From Strongyloides papillosus (Eukaryota > Nematoda > Chromadorea > Rhabditida > Strongyloididae), in assembly GCA_005656395.1 (NCBI GenBank), contig SRSI01000052.1, positions 1-64,000 on the forward strand: 64,000 bases of DNA, given 5' to 3'. The position numbers were made by a program, and so were the translations under genes. The notes under the pieces were generated by a model that was not told the origin of the DNA, did not search any database, and saw nothing but the letters and a program-made list of their open reading frames with translations. This document shows, one piece after another, positions 46,431-58,666 of the stretch; the first letter of the stretch is position 1, and each line of letters opens with the position of its first letter.

Positions 46431-48550
46431 ATGGGATCTATAAATTCAGAAGAAGATAGAAGAACAGAGTCATTTGCTAAATTTGAATTAGATGCAGAAA
46501 GTTTAAAAGAAAATTATAGATATGGCTTTGGTTCATATACTCCTGATTATTTACAATTTTTAAATAATCCTTATTTCCTATCTTTCTTTATGGGTTTAGC
46601 TTCCTTTTTCCAAAGTATTGCTGTAAATGGAGCTTACCCAATGGCAATTTCTTCTTTAGAAAGACAATATAATTTAAATAGGTTTGTATACATTTATTTT
46701 AATAATTATTTTTTTATTTAAGTAAACAAACAGGAACAGCAAATGTAGCTTATGATTTATCTGTTGCATTAATTGTTTTTTATGTCTGTAAAAAAGGAAA
46801 TACTGGTCATAAAGGTAGATGGATTGCTGGAGGGGTTTTATTTACCTCAATAGGGTGTTTATTATGTGGACTTCCACATTTTTTATATGGACCATATCAA
46901 GTTCCAACAGTTATTAATCATAAAAATACAGATTTAGGACAATGTACATTTAGAAATATCACAATTACAAATAATTTGAACGAATTAACGTATTTTGAAA
47001 AATTCATAAGAAAATTTAAAGTTGGTAATATTGGATTGTACTTAGATCCTATTTTTTTAATGTTATTTTTTGGCATGTTTATAAATGGAGCTGGTTCAAC
47101 CCCATTATTTTCTATTGGAACTGCATATCTTGATGAAAATGTATCTCAACAAAGTTCTGCAATGTTCCTAGCTGTAAATGCGTTTATGCAAGCACTCGGT
47201 CCTGTTTTCGGAATGATGGGATTTGCTTATTTATTAAATATTTATGTTGATTTCGATACAATTGATCATAATGATTTAAATTTAAAGGACAGTAATGATC
47301 CACGATGGATAGGTGCCTGGTGGCTTAGTTTTTTAATTACTGCTACTGCTTCAGTTATTACAGCTATACCATTATTTGGATATCCTACACAACTTCCTGG
47401 AGCTAGAATACATAGAATGCATGATATTGATCAACGTCACCAAGTAGCAAAAGAAGTTGAAGATAAATTAGAGTATATCGGAATAATTTCATGTATAAAA
47501 TCATTTAAATATATTATATCAAATTTACCATTTATGTTTATAATTCTTGAAAATATAACAGAATCAATGATATTAAATGGATTTTCTGGTTTTATGCCTA
47601 AAATTATGGAAAATTTATTAAATGTATCTCCATTAGCATCTGGATTTCTTAGTTCATCTGTTATTATAGCTGCATGCTGTGGCGTTATACTTGGTGGTGC
47701 AATATTGCAAAAATTAAAGTTACAATTAAATGGAATGCTTAAAATTAACATGACCTTTCATATTTTAGCTGTCTTTTTTATGTGTGCATTCATTTTCCAT
47801 TGTCCTTCTAAAGAATTTATTGGTGTTAATGAAGGTTATCATGGAACTCTTGTAAAGCAATCAAAGATAACTTTAAATGATACTTGTAATGCAAATTGTT
47901 ATTGTAAAGAAGAATGGAATCCAGTTTGTCATATTTCAACAAATAAAATGTATTTCTCACCATGTTATGCAGGATGTAAAGAAAATTATGAAGATGATGA
48001 TAATACTATTTTGTGGAAAAATTGTTCATGTGTAGATGGTAGTTTAAATACAACAAAGATTAAACAAGGTTTCTGTGATATTGAATGTGGTAAAAATAGA
48101 TATTTTTTTATACTTTTAATCATGGGTGGAACAGTTTGTTCTTTTGCTGCAGGAATCCCAGCACAACAAGCATTACTTAGAATGGTTCCTTTTCAATCTA
48201 GATCATTTGCAATTGCAATAAATTGGGTATTACTTCGTCTACTAGGTTTTTTACCTGGTGGATATCTTTTTGGAGCAGTTATTGATGGTTTTTGTTTAAA
48301 ATGGAGTAAAACAGAGAATGAAGAAAATAAATCATGCTTAATTATGGATACTCATGGTCTTGCAATGCGTCTTATGCAAATATGTATGATTTGTAAATTA
48401 ATAAGTATACTAGGATGTATTGTAGCACAAATAACATACAAACCAACAGACAGAGGAACCGCAATAACTACAGATTCAGAAGTCCCATGTTCTTTTGCTA
48501 TTAATGATGACAGGACAAATGATGAAAAATTAAAAACCCGAACAAAGTAA
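46431..48550 (+). CDS. Organic anion transporting polypeptide (OATP/SLCO family)
   Basis: Two exons: 46431-46681 and 46723-48550, intron 41 nt with the less common donor GTTTGT, giving 692 aa. OATPs are 12-helix plasma-membrane transporters of the major facilitator superfamily that carry amphipathic organic anions such as steroid conjugates, eicosanoids and xenobiotics. Diagnostic evidence is the OATP signature DPRWIGAWWLSFL before helix 6, plus the large extracellular loop near residues 460-520 with a Kazal-like Cys pattern (CNANCYCKEEWNPVC, FSPCYAGC, NCSCV, GFCDIEC). The C-terminus is cytosolic and hydrophilic. The start ATG is followed by a short cytosolic N-terminus and then the first helix near LSFFMGLASFFQSI. 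It is tail-to-tail with the TRPM gene, 144 bp apart. The substrate cannot be predicted. Confidence 0.93.
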
Positions 48551-48694
48551 AGTTAATTTTAGTACTATACTATTTTGTGTATATATTTTGTTTTTACTAT
48601 TTTGTGTATTTAATTATTATATTAACAATTTATTAACCTTTTCCTAAAGTGCAAATAACAAGTGATTTATTACCCTTTTTTTCATTTATTCTAA

Positions 48695-51600
48695 TTAACA
48701 TTTATCATCTTTTGAATCAGTATTATCTTTCTTTTCTTCTGAATTTTTAACGACAAAACGAATACCTTGATCTAATTCATCACATCCTTTTGAATTTCTT
48801 TTAGAAGCTCTTGATGATGTACCTTCCCATTCACTTGTTTCACAGGACTCACGAATTCCAATTTCTTCTTCTAATTGCCTAAAAACATGGTTTTGTCTAT
48901 TTACAAAAGATGGATGTGCACGTTTAAGTGTAGATGTATCAGTATTACAATAAAAAACATATCCCCCATTGTCACTTTCCTCAAAGTCATATTCACTATC
49001 AACATCATTTTCTCCTGTAATATCTAAAATTTCCTTACCATCCTGTTCCTCAGTGCTTCTTGACCTATTAGAATTATGGTAATTATTAGAAATTGAAATA
49101 GTATCTGTAATAGAAGTATATTCATCATTTCTTCTATGTCTTCTCATTGTTTCATGAGGACTTAACAATTTTCCATGTTTAAATGAAGATGATAACGGAG
49201 GTGTAGTTGAAAATAAACGATGATCAAGGGAAATCCGGCTTCCCAATTGACTATTATTTTCCAAATTACATTGTTTATTTTTACTGTAAACAGAAGGACT
49301 TTCACGTGTTTCATTTTCTGAAAAAGTATTTGTTCTAAATCTTTGATTTATTGTCATTCCTTCATGATTGGATTTTATTATACTTGTTAAAGCAAAATTA
49401 TCATCTTCTAAAACATTGTCACTTTCAAATTCTTCTTCGTTTACTTGTTGATTTTGCGAAATAGTTGATATATCTTGGGAAGTTCCTTTATTTTCATCAT
49501 TAGCATTGGGTGTAAAACATTTGCTTTGAAGTGATGGTTTATTTTGTACTATTAATTGGCTTAATAAAGACAATATCTCTGTTTGATTAGATTCTATTGT
49601 TTCAATTCTTGATTCCATATCTCTTAAAGAATTATTCATATTGTTTTCTTTATTAACAATATCATTAAATTTATAAATAAGTTGTTCACTCCTTTCAGCA
49701 ATTCTCATAATTCTTTCATCTGTTGATACATTTTTTTTATATTCCTTCTGTCTATGCAATTCATCCATGCATTCTTCTTCAAAATCATGTAATTTCTCCA
49801 CTTGATCATGATTTAAAAATAATTTTAAACTATAGTCAAATAGTCTATCTTCATCATACTTCTCTTTATTATATTGTTTCTTAAAAAATTTTTTAAAGAA
49901 CCTATGACTCCTCATATATTTTTTTATAGTGTGTTTTGTGTACTTTAATATCATATATAAATGATAAAGTAGTGTAAAAGGTGGTGGTAAAAAAGGTGTA
50001 CTTTCATATTCCATAACTTGACGATATCGTTGGAACAGCCATATTTGTTGAGAAATTTTATCTGTAGCATCAAATATATTATTGAAAATTGCTATTAACA
50101 TGCTAATTAATAAAATATTTGATATAAGGAGAAATATTGTCATAAGGATAGGAGTAATCCAATATCCTGGAACACATTTGCCATTTGCATTAAAAACTTC
50201 ATCAATGGATGTACCTTGATTAATGTGTTCATCCCATGCATAATCTCCACATTCATCAATTTCAGGAGCATAAACTTCACCGTACAACATAAAATAAGGT
50301 TTATAAAAAATATTTCTTACAAGAATCCAATTCCAATCTTCATTAGGAAAAGTAATAGATTGTCGAGCTAAACCAAACGAAAGAAGTGATACTACTAGCA
50401 TTACTACAATATATGCCATACTTTGTATCATTTTTCCAGCCATTGTAATGTATGGACCGAATTTATGGTGGACACTGAGAAAGTCTAGTAATTTTAATGT
50501 CCAAAAAACTGAAGACACTGATAATACAACGCGTCCATATGCACGGTATTGGGGTAAGAAAGTACGAATTCCAAAACCAATAAGATATCCAATAACAGCC
50601 ATTGTTGTCAACAAAAACCACATATTCTTGAAAAAATATCCGAATTTTTCTTTATATCTTTTTGGTCCAGACATTACAAATTTTCTTACATGTTCACATC
50701 CAAATGAAAAAACATACAATGTAAGAAAAACATCAAAAAGATTTAAATAAGGTGGAGTTTTGATTAAGAGGGTATAAGCATAAATAACAAGAAAAAAAAT
50801 AAAACTTAAACACCATGTCCAAAATGTTGTTATTGGTGCAGAACAAAATTCATAAATTTTTCTTTGTGTCTTTATTTGTTTGTTTCTAGCGATAGCCATA
50901 GCTTTGACTCCATCATTTGTTTTTGTATTTACAAAATCTGCCAAATGTTCATTAGAACCAAGTTTATTTGTTGGATAAACATTTGAAATCCCCTTGTCAT
51001 TTACGTATTTTCCACTTAATGTTTCAATATCAAGTCTATATTCATTATCTAACAATTCTTTATCTTTTGTCGAATTAATTCTTTTTCTTTTTGAATTATC
51101 ATTGAGAGTAAATGACATTTTTTGACTTTGCTCAGTAGCCTGATACTCTTTTGAAGGAACTGTATTAGCATTTGGACCAGATGAACTGAATGTATGTTGT
51201 CGTTTTTTTCTCTTAGTGTGGAAAAAATTTGTTAAATTTATAGATTGAACACTATCACTTGAATACCTTTTTCGAACACTGTCATTATCATATTTATCAT
51301 CCTCTTCAGAATCTTCAGAAGTTTCGGAATCACTGGATTCGCTGCTTGATGAATCACTAGATGATGAGTCACAATCATTTATATCTTCTTCATGTTCAGC
51401 AGCTGTTTGTGGTTGCAACAATAATTCTTCACGGGTTTTAAATTCAAGAAATAATATTGTAGGAACACACAAAATTCCTAAAATAACTTTAAGATTAGAA
51501 TTACTTCTAATTCTTAAACCACCATGCCAAAGATCGGCTAGTAAAATTTGGCAACAAGGATGGGATAAAAATTGTTTATTGTTGACTAAAACAGCCAAAC

Positions 51601-54329
51601 TTAAACAAGTTTCATTTCCAAAATAACTAAGCTCATAAGTTAGTAATTGTAATGTTTGAGCATCATCCATCCTATAACATTGATCTAGTAATTCTAATGA
51701 CAATTCTCTGAAATCTTCCGCATATTGCTTTAATTCTTCACAAACCTCTACTTCTAGATAATCTTCTGCAGCTTCCTTTGACAATGCTTTATTTATTCTA
51801 CAAGCAACTAAACTTTTTGCCATAGCTTCTTCACCGTGTTCCCACATACACAATGCCATTTCATGACGTTTTGTTAAAACAGCCCAAATTAGAAGATCCG
51901 AAAAAGGATACCTAAACTCAAATTCATTTTTATCATTACTTGTATTACTATTATCATCATCATCACCGTCATAATCATTATTAACTAATACAGGTGGTTC
52001 CATTTGACCTGTTGAAGTATTATCACGCCTTAAAACAGTTCTCCATATGATATGGTTACCCAATGCTCTATTTCCAGCAGAAATTAAAGTTTCAGGAAGA
52101 CTATTGTCTAATAAAGGGGACGCTGAATCAATTACTGGTGAACACATACTTCCATGAGATGGAATATTATCTTCGCAGCTTCTTCCTTGTGAAAATCCTG
52201 AATTTCTAGGAAGTTTATAGTGTTCCTTATGTTTTTTGTAGTTTCTATAAACATCTTTGAATGACTTCGACGTATATGTACTTCTAAAACCATACCCCAT
52301 TAACTTTTCAATAGCCAAACCAATATCTGGTAATTTATATCTATATCCACTACGAATTTTTACAACATCTCTTACAATATAATATAATGTATTAGGTGGA
52401 CCTTTATCTGTATTATATAAATCTTCTAATCTTTCAATTGTTAAAAAATTGTTCATACTAACACCGTTTTCCAACAATAATCGTACAAATGCAACTCTAT
52501 CATGAATTAAAGCTTCAAGCATTGCATTATTTAAAGCACCAGGAGGCCAGTGCTGACCCATAATAAATATATCTGATTTTGCAATATCGACACGATTCCA
52601 TGCTAAAGCTAATGACAATTGCTCTGGTGCAGAAAGATTTTGTCCTTTCAAAAGGGCTGTCAAAATTGAGTGATCAACATCTTGCTTATGGGATTCACCT
52701 AATCTAAAAACAGTTATCATTTTTTTGTCTTTTACACATTCTAATAAGTCAAGCAGTAAATTTTCTGATTCAGGCTTACTATAAAAAAATACATTTTGAA
52801 TAAGATGTAAAAGTTGTGGTTGGACTCCATCTGGAAGTTGACCGTTTTCAAGGACAAACCGATGAGCAAAGGCAATTAAATCACTAGCTCTACCACTTCC
52901 ATCACAAACAACAACTGGGACACGGGGTGCATTTGTTACATAGTCTAAAACTGTTCTAATTGTGCATGTTCCTCCTTCTAAAACAACACAAACAATTGGA
53001 ACTCCTTTATTTCCCTCTCCAATTTTTTGTTTTTGAGCAATATAACTTTCTAGTCGTCTTCTTAATATTATATCTGCACCATATCTTCCAACTGTTCCAT
53101 TGTCAACTAGTAAAAAATAAGAATGACGATTATTTAATACCTGCAGTTTTCCTTTAGTTGAAAAACTATGGGGATGATATGGCACTATACAATCTTGTCC
53201 AATAAGACTATCACGTTTTTTTAATAATCCCCATTGTGCAACACCTATTGTAACTATTTTTGATTTACCTTTCCCTACTACTGATGCTCCGCCATCTAAA
53301 GCTGCTGCAACATGCCTAACGACACCAGCATTAATACCTGAAGTAATAATCCATGCACCTGTTGTTCGTGCAGCTTTCAACAAGCCTTTTCTAAACACTC
53401 TCGTTAACTTAGTTTGAATGTCAAAATTTGTCATTCCACCATGTATTGTTATAATTAATTTTGGTGGAGGTATTTTCCAAACATTAGCAAATAATTTAAC
53501 TATATCTGAAGGATCAGAATCAAAAGATAATCTAACATAATTTGCTTTTGTAGGATGTGGGCCACCTTGAAATTCAATAGTCCCATAAGCATCAGTTGGA
53601 CAAAGTGTTGTGTGTTTTCTTATACTCCATTTTTCAAAACCATTTTTTTTTGATTTTGCTATTTCATCAAATGCATGAATATAATGATCATTTCTCAATC
53701 GTCCACATCCACATTTTTCTTCATCCTTTGCAGTTGAAATAAAATGGCAACATTCTCTTTTTTTAAAAACGTTTTCAATAAAATTACCACCAATCATATT
53801 ATTTGAATCTTTTGAATTCCTACCAAAACTATGAATTGTATTTGAGATACTTTCAGAAATTCTAGAATCTTTTTCTTCTTCCTTTTCTTCAGTATTTTCT
53901 TCTTTTTCATGTATAGATGTTTCGTAATTATTATATTCTTCTTCTTCATTTATTTTTTTTGCCTCATTTATTACATTTTCCTTTATTTTTTTAGATTCAT
54001 TAGTAACAGCTAACATTTCTTTCCAATCACTGCAATGAACGTATCGTGGTGGTGCATTGGCACCATTCATCATTCTTGTTCGTCTTATTTGATGTTCAGT
54101 ACCTTAATAACATTGATAGTAATTCTCTAGTTAAAAAATATATGTATTTATATAACTTACGATGAGTACGTTTTCTATGATGCCGACGTTCTCTATCAAA
54201 ACGATTAGGTCTAATTCCTACTTCATTATAATGACTAAGTTTTCTAACGGCAGAAAATGCTTTACTAATATCAGAGTCTGTCTGAATACATGGAGTTAGT
54301 GAAGGTGATGTTATACTACTTTTATCCAT
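48695..54329 (-). CDS. TRPM-family cation channel (GON-2/GTL-like)
   Basis: Two exons: 54329-54161 and 54102-48695, with a 58-nt intron (GTAAGTTAT to TTATTAAG), giving 1858 aa; exon 2 is an exceptional 5.4 kb. The N-terminal ~700 residues form the TRPM homology region (for example CGCGRLRNDHYIHAFDE, PPKLIITIHGGMTNF, KTRVF-type KLTRVFRKGL, and WIITSGINAGVVRHV). An acidic Ser-rich linker follows, then six membrane helices. The pore loop near residue 1327 reads WMLYGEVYAPEID-like, precisely YFMLYGEVYAPEIDECG, with the Glu that gives Mg2+/Ca2+ permeation in TRPM6/7 and nematode GON-2/GTL channels. The TRP segment (WLFQRYRQVMEYES) and a coiled coil follow. There is no alpha-kinase domain, as in nematode TRPMs. 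Likely an epithelial, gut or gonad Mg2+ channel; the exact orthologue (gon-2, gtl-1, gtl-2) is unresolved. Confidence 0.94.
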
Positions 54330-56219
54330 TCTTTTAAATTTTGTTGAAATTTAGAAAACATAAAAACGTTTTAAAAAATGATTTATATCCGTTCTTAAAG
54401 AATTATTTTACTAAAAATGCATTAATTAATTGTAATAGAAAGAATTAATAACTTACTTATAACTACCCAAATGAATTTTTATTAGTAAAAAATTTTAACA
54501 ATGCTGTACCAAATTTTATAGATTTTACCATGAAAATTATATCGTTTTAAATCTAATTAAAATATAAATATGGTTAATATATAATAATAATATAATTTAA
54601 GTTACACCACTATATGCGGTATAATACTAAAATAACTTTTACAAGCAATTTAACAAGTCATTTTGTTAAAAAATTTTAAAAAAATAAAATAAAAATTACG
54701 ACAAAGTGTTAATTATATGTAAGTATTTTTTATGTGAAAATTTGCTTTCACTATTTGTATAATAACAATGAAAGATAAAATGAAATAGTGACCATAAATA
54801 TATAGACATTTTCAACATAAATTTTTGATGTCTTTTTTTAACCAAAAATGTAATCTTCTTTGAGCCTTTCGATTTTAATTTAAAACAATTTATTTAAAAA
54901 AATATTTTACATCACTTTTTAAATAAATATCACAATATTATATAGTGATGCAATTTATAATGACTAGGTGAATTTCATTTAAAGTAGTAACATTTCTTTA
55001 GATGGATAAATATTTCCCTAATATACTGTAACTATAAGATCACTCAGTCTTTCGAAACATAAAGATAATATTTCTCCAATGTATTAAAAAACTAATTTAA
55101 ATCATTATATTATAAAAGAAATAGCATATTACATTGAGAACAAAATGAATACTAATGACAACTTATTTTATTAATATTGTTGTAGTAAATAAGTGTACGA
55201 AAATATTTAAATCAATTTTTGATTTTGAACAAATGTACTTAAAAAAGTATAAAATAAATTAATTGTTCGTTATTAGAATATTAATTATTTGACTCAAAAA
55301 ACTTTTAGCTAATAGTATATTTAAATCAATAATGCCCTGAGTGAATTTAGGAAGTTTACATCTATTGGAACAAGATTCATTGTTTTAACAATACGTCTCT
55401 AAAAAAGCACTTACATATTGAGGAAATATATAGAATTATTGTTTACATTATACAAAATTGCCTCTTTTATAAATTTTATAAACAAATGAATGATTGGAAT
55501 AGAATATTTATTGCGATTTTATTATATTAGTTTAAGCATGGTGTATTCATCACATATCTCAAACAATATTTAATGAGATTCATTTAAAATATTGTAACAA
55601 AAATACTAGATTAAGCTCTTAACACTAGAAATGTTGAAAATTTATAAAATTTTGTTATAAAATAATTATTTTCATTTCTAAAAGAATAATTAAAACAAAA
55701 TTATTTACCTATTAAATACTTCAATAGAAGAAGCTAAATTTTATCCAAAATTATAGAAAGAATTTTAAAGTTATTATTTACTTTATTAATAATATATACC
55801 AATGATACGTTTTCACAATTATAGAACACATTCCAAAAAAATTATTGTATAATTTATTGACTATTATTTTTTGCTTCTAACTGTTTAACAATGCTTTTAT
55901 CTTAATAAAATTTATATTAATATATTCTAAGAGGTATATCTTCCCTAACATTGGTAAATAAAATGGTAAAAAAATATCTTAAGAATAATTGGACCACGCA
56001 ACTCTCTGGATTATAATGTTTAAAGATTTTATTATTAACTGAATCTGTTTACCTTTTTTTATCGACTGATATCAACTAAAATGATGAATAAACATTATGT
56101 TTCGTAAAATAAACCATAGAAAAAAGTATTTTGATAAAAATTATTCTACTTAATAAATTTATTTGAAAACAACCTATTATTTAAAAATAACAATAATTTG
56201 TCACATAAATTAGAAAACT
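54330..56219. other. Intergenic, AT-rich, TRPM promoter region
   Basis: About 1.9 kb upstream of the TRPM gene and downstream of bL9m. No coding-like frame, RNA gene or repeat was recognised. Confidence 0.5.
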
Positions 56220-56947
56220 TTATGGATATAACATTTGTTTTTTATCAGTTGTGGATATGTGTGATATTTTACCTTTCATGGGTATAGTATATTCATTATT
56301 TATAAGGACATTAAAATCAACAATTTTACCTTCCATTTCAAAATTAGGACCACTGATTTCTTCTCCAAGTATACTAATACAATCATCTTGAACATCTATT
56401 CCACTGTAACGCAACGAACAAATCAAAATCTCATTATTAAGTTTCCATTCATTTTCCATAGATACGTTAATAGGAATAATTAGTTTTTGCAATTCACGTC
56501 CAAGTTTAACATATTCATATGGGATTCTAACACGTTTAGACAATTCATCTTTCATAGATTCCTTCATTTTAGCATAATATTCTAAATCAAATGGCGAAGC
56601 ATAGGCAGCTTTTCCAGTTAAAAGCAAATCCGTCCTTGCTAATTTTCTATCAACATTTAAAACATCAAATTGATGGCCTACTCCTTCCACATCACAAAGT
56701 AAAATAACTCTAAGATCACCTGCAGATTTAGTATTTTTGTTTTCAACTACTTCATATCGTTGTAATTCTGGAAGTTCATTTGGATTTCGTTGATATTTAC
56801 CTACTGGAGTTGATTCTGGCACAATGAGCCTTCTTAAAACCCACGTATTCTAGCACAAAATAAAAAATAAAATTCCCAAATGAAACTTACTCTTTTAATA
56901 TTTATAAATGGAGAAAATGACTTGATTGTTTTCGAAGTGAACATCAT
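56220..56947 (-). CDS. mrpl-9: Mitochondrial large-ribosomal-subunit protein bL9m
   Basis: Two exons: 56947-56891 and 56849-56220, with a 41-nt intron (GTAAGTTTC to TGTGCTAG), giving 228 aa. bL9m is a component of the mitochondrial ribosome's large subunit. The start is at the first of two adjacent ATGs; the N-terminus (MMFTSKTIKSFSPFINIKR) is basic, hydroxylated and free of acidic residues, as expected of a mitochondrial targeting peptide. The bL9 core follows: RVILLCDVEGVGHQFDVLNV, ARTDLLLTGKAAYASPFD, the diagnostic part of the family. The C-terminal domain is diverged, as usual in metazoa. It lies 236 bp downstream of the glycine-cleavage H gene on the same strand, which would also allow a two-gene operon, but no evidence beyond proximity is available. 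Confidence 0.88.
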
Positions 56948-57183
56948 TTTATAGGGGAATTCACATTAAGGTATAAATTACATACAAATGTTGGTAAAAT
57001 ATTTCTCGTTTATATATTGTTTCGTCGCAAGATACTACTTTTTCACTAATATTTTAACATCTTTATTAAGGTCTCTTTTATAAATATAACTACTCTTTTG
57101 GGTTTAATAAACAAATTTATTTATTTTTTTTAAAATAATAACATTTTTATCTATAAAGTTAAACAGAAATTTTAGTGAAGAAA

Positions 57184-57702
57184 TCAATGGTCTCCTTCTT
57201 CTTGTTTAAATTTTTCATATGCTTCTTCGTTCATCAATTCTTTTAATTCTTCTGGATTTGATAAAATGATTTTAAATAACCATCCTTTTTCGTATGGACT
57301 TTTGTTAATTATATTTGGTTCGTCTGTAGCAGTTTCATTAACTTCATGAACTTTGCCACTGATAGGAGTGTATACATCTGAAGCTGCCTTGACAGATTCA
57401 ATTGTTCCAACGGCATCTCCTCTTTCTACATTTGTTCCAACTTCTGGAAGTTCAACATAAACAATATCACCTAATGATTCTTGAGCATAGTCACTAATAC
57501 CAACAGTTCCAATTTCCTTATTAATTACAACCCATTCATGTTTTTTTGTATAGAATCTACCTAAAATATTCTTTAAAAATATTGTTATAGATATAATACC
57601 TGTACTACAGTTTCTAACAGTTTGGAGAATATGGTTAATTGAATTAACTTTAACAATCTTTGATGAAAAAGGTAAAAGGGCAAAAACACGTGTTCCAAAC
57701 AT
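57184..57702 (-). CDS. gcsh: Glycine cleavage system H protein (mitochondrial)
   Basis: Preferred model: exons 57702-57600 and 57560-57184 with a 39-nt intron (GTATTATATC to ATATTTTAG), giving 159 aa. Because that intron is a multiple of three without a stop, the unspliced frame is open for 172 aa. The H protein carries the aminomethyl group on a lipoyl arm between P, T and L proteins in mitochondrial glycine cleavage. The N-terminus (MFGTRVFALLPFSSKIVK) is a plausible transit peptide. The mature part is highly conserved: FYTKKHEWV, GTVGISDYAQESLGDIVYVE, the lipoyl Lys in ESVKAASD, EPNIINKSPYEKGWL, and ELMNEEAYEKF. Splicing joins NCSTG to RFYTKKHEW, the expected presequence boundary. Confidence 0.95.
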   Translation of the reverse strand: MFGTRVFALLPFSSKIVKVNSINHILQTVRNCSTGIISITIFLKNILGRFYTKKHEWVVINKEIGTVGISDYAQESLGDIVYVELPEVGTNVERGDAVGTIESVKAASDVYTPISGKVHEVNETATDEPNIINKSPYEKGWLFKIILSNPEELKELMNEEAYEKFKQEEGDH

Positions 57703-58666
57703 TATTTTATTGGCTGAAAAAAAATAATTGATAACTTTAAAAACAACAATGCTATATTATAAATTTCTATCGCATAAAAATAACTTATCTAATCAAGTTA
57801 ATACATTAACCTAACTTTTTTCTTTACTTTGAAATGCATTAACAAATCTTACTTAAAATGTACTTCCTATCGTATAAAATCAAAGTGTTAAATAAAAAAT
57901 TTGATACCAGTGCTAATGTTAATTACTTCATTATCAGTAATCATTAAAATATATTGTAAGATATGTATATTTGAAACTACAACATTTTGTAAAGTAAAAT
58001 AAAAAGGTAATATAAAAATTATAAATATATTTAGTGTTACATATCTGTCCTTCAAATATTAATTATCGTTCAATATAATATTTGATTTCAATAAACTCTT
58101 TTTATAGATTACTACAAAAAAGTCAACTTCCAAAACCATTTTATTCCTAAATGTTATAAAACGTTTTAGCAAAATTAATACAAAATAACAACATTTTTAA
58201 AATGAACAAGAATCTTATTTTCGTGTTAAGAATGTAAATTTTTAGCTTATTTAATACGTAGATTTGTGATTTTAGTATGGTTTTGTAAAACCATTAAAAT
58301 AATTCAATACTTATAATAAAAAAAATCACGCCAGAAACAGTAAAATAATAAAATTTAATCATTTACCATTATAAGTTGTCAAGTTATTTTTTTATGAAAT
58401 AAATAATTGAAATATAAAAATAGGTAACAGTGCAACCAGTTTTATTACTTTGTCAAGTAGTTTTGTAATTTATTCTTTAGAATTCATTTACATTAAAATT
58501 TACATTAAAATTATACAATATTAATAAATATTTGTCACTCTTTAAAAGTACATTCTATAATTAACGCTTGTAAATTTATTAGTATTGAGATTATTTAATT
58601 TAAAATTGAAAGCTTTAAATATATCTTCATTGGTTTCATATCTCTAACAGCAATTAAAATAAGATT
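57703..58666. other. Intergenic between GCSH and helicase
   Basis: About 1 kb spacer upstream of GCSH and downstream of the helicase tail, AT-rich, with no coding-like frame. It should contain the GCSH promoter and the helicase 3'UTR. Confidence 0.5.
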
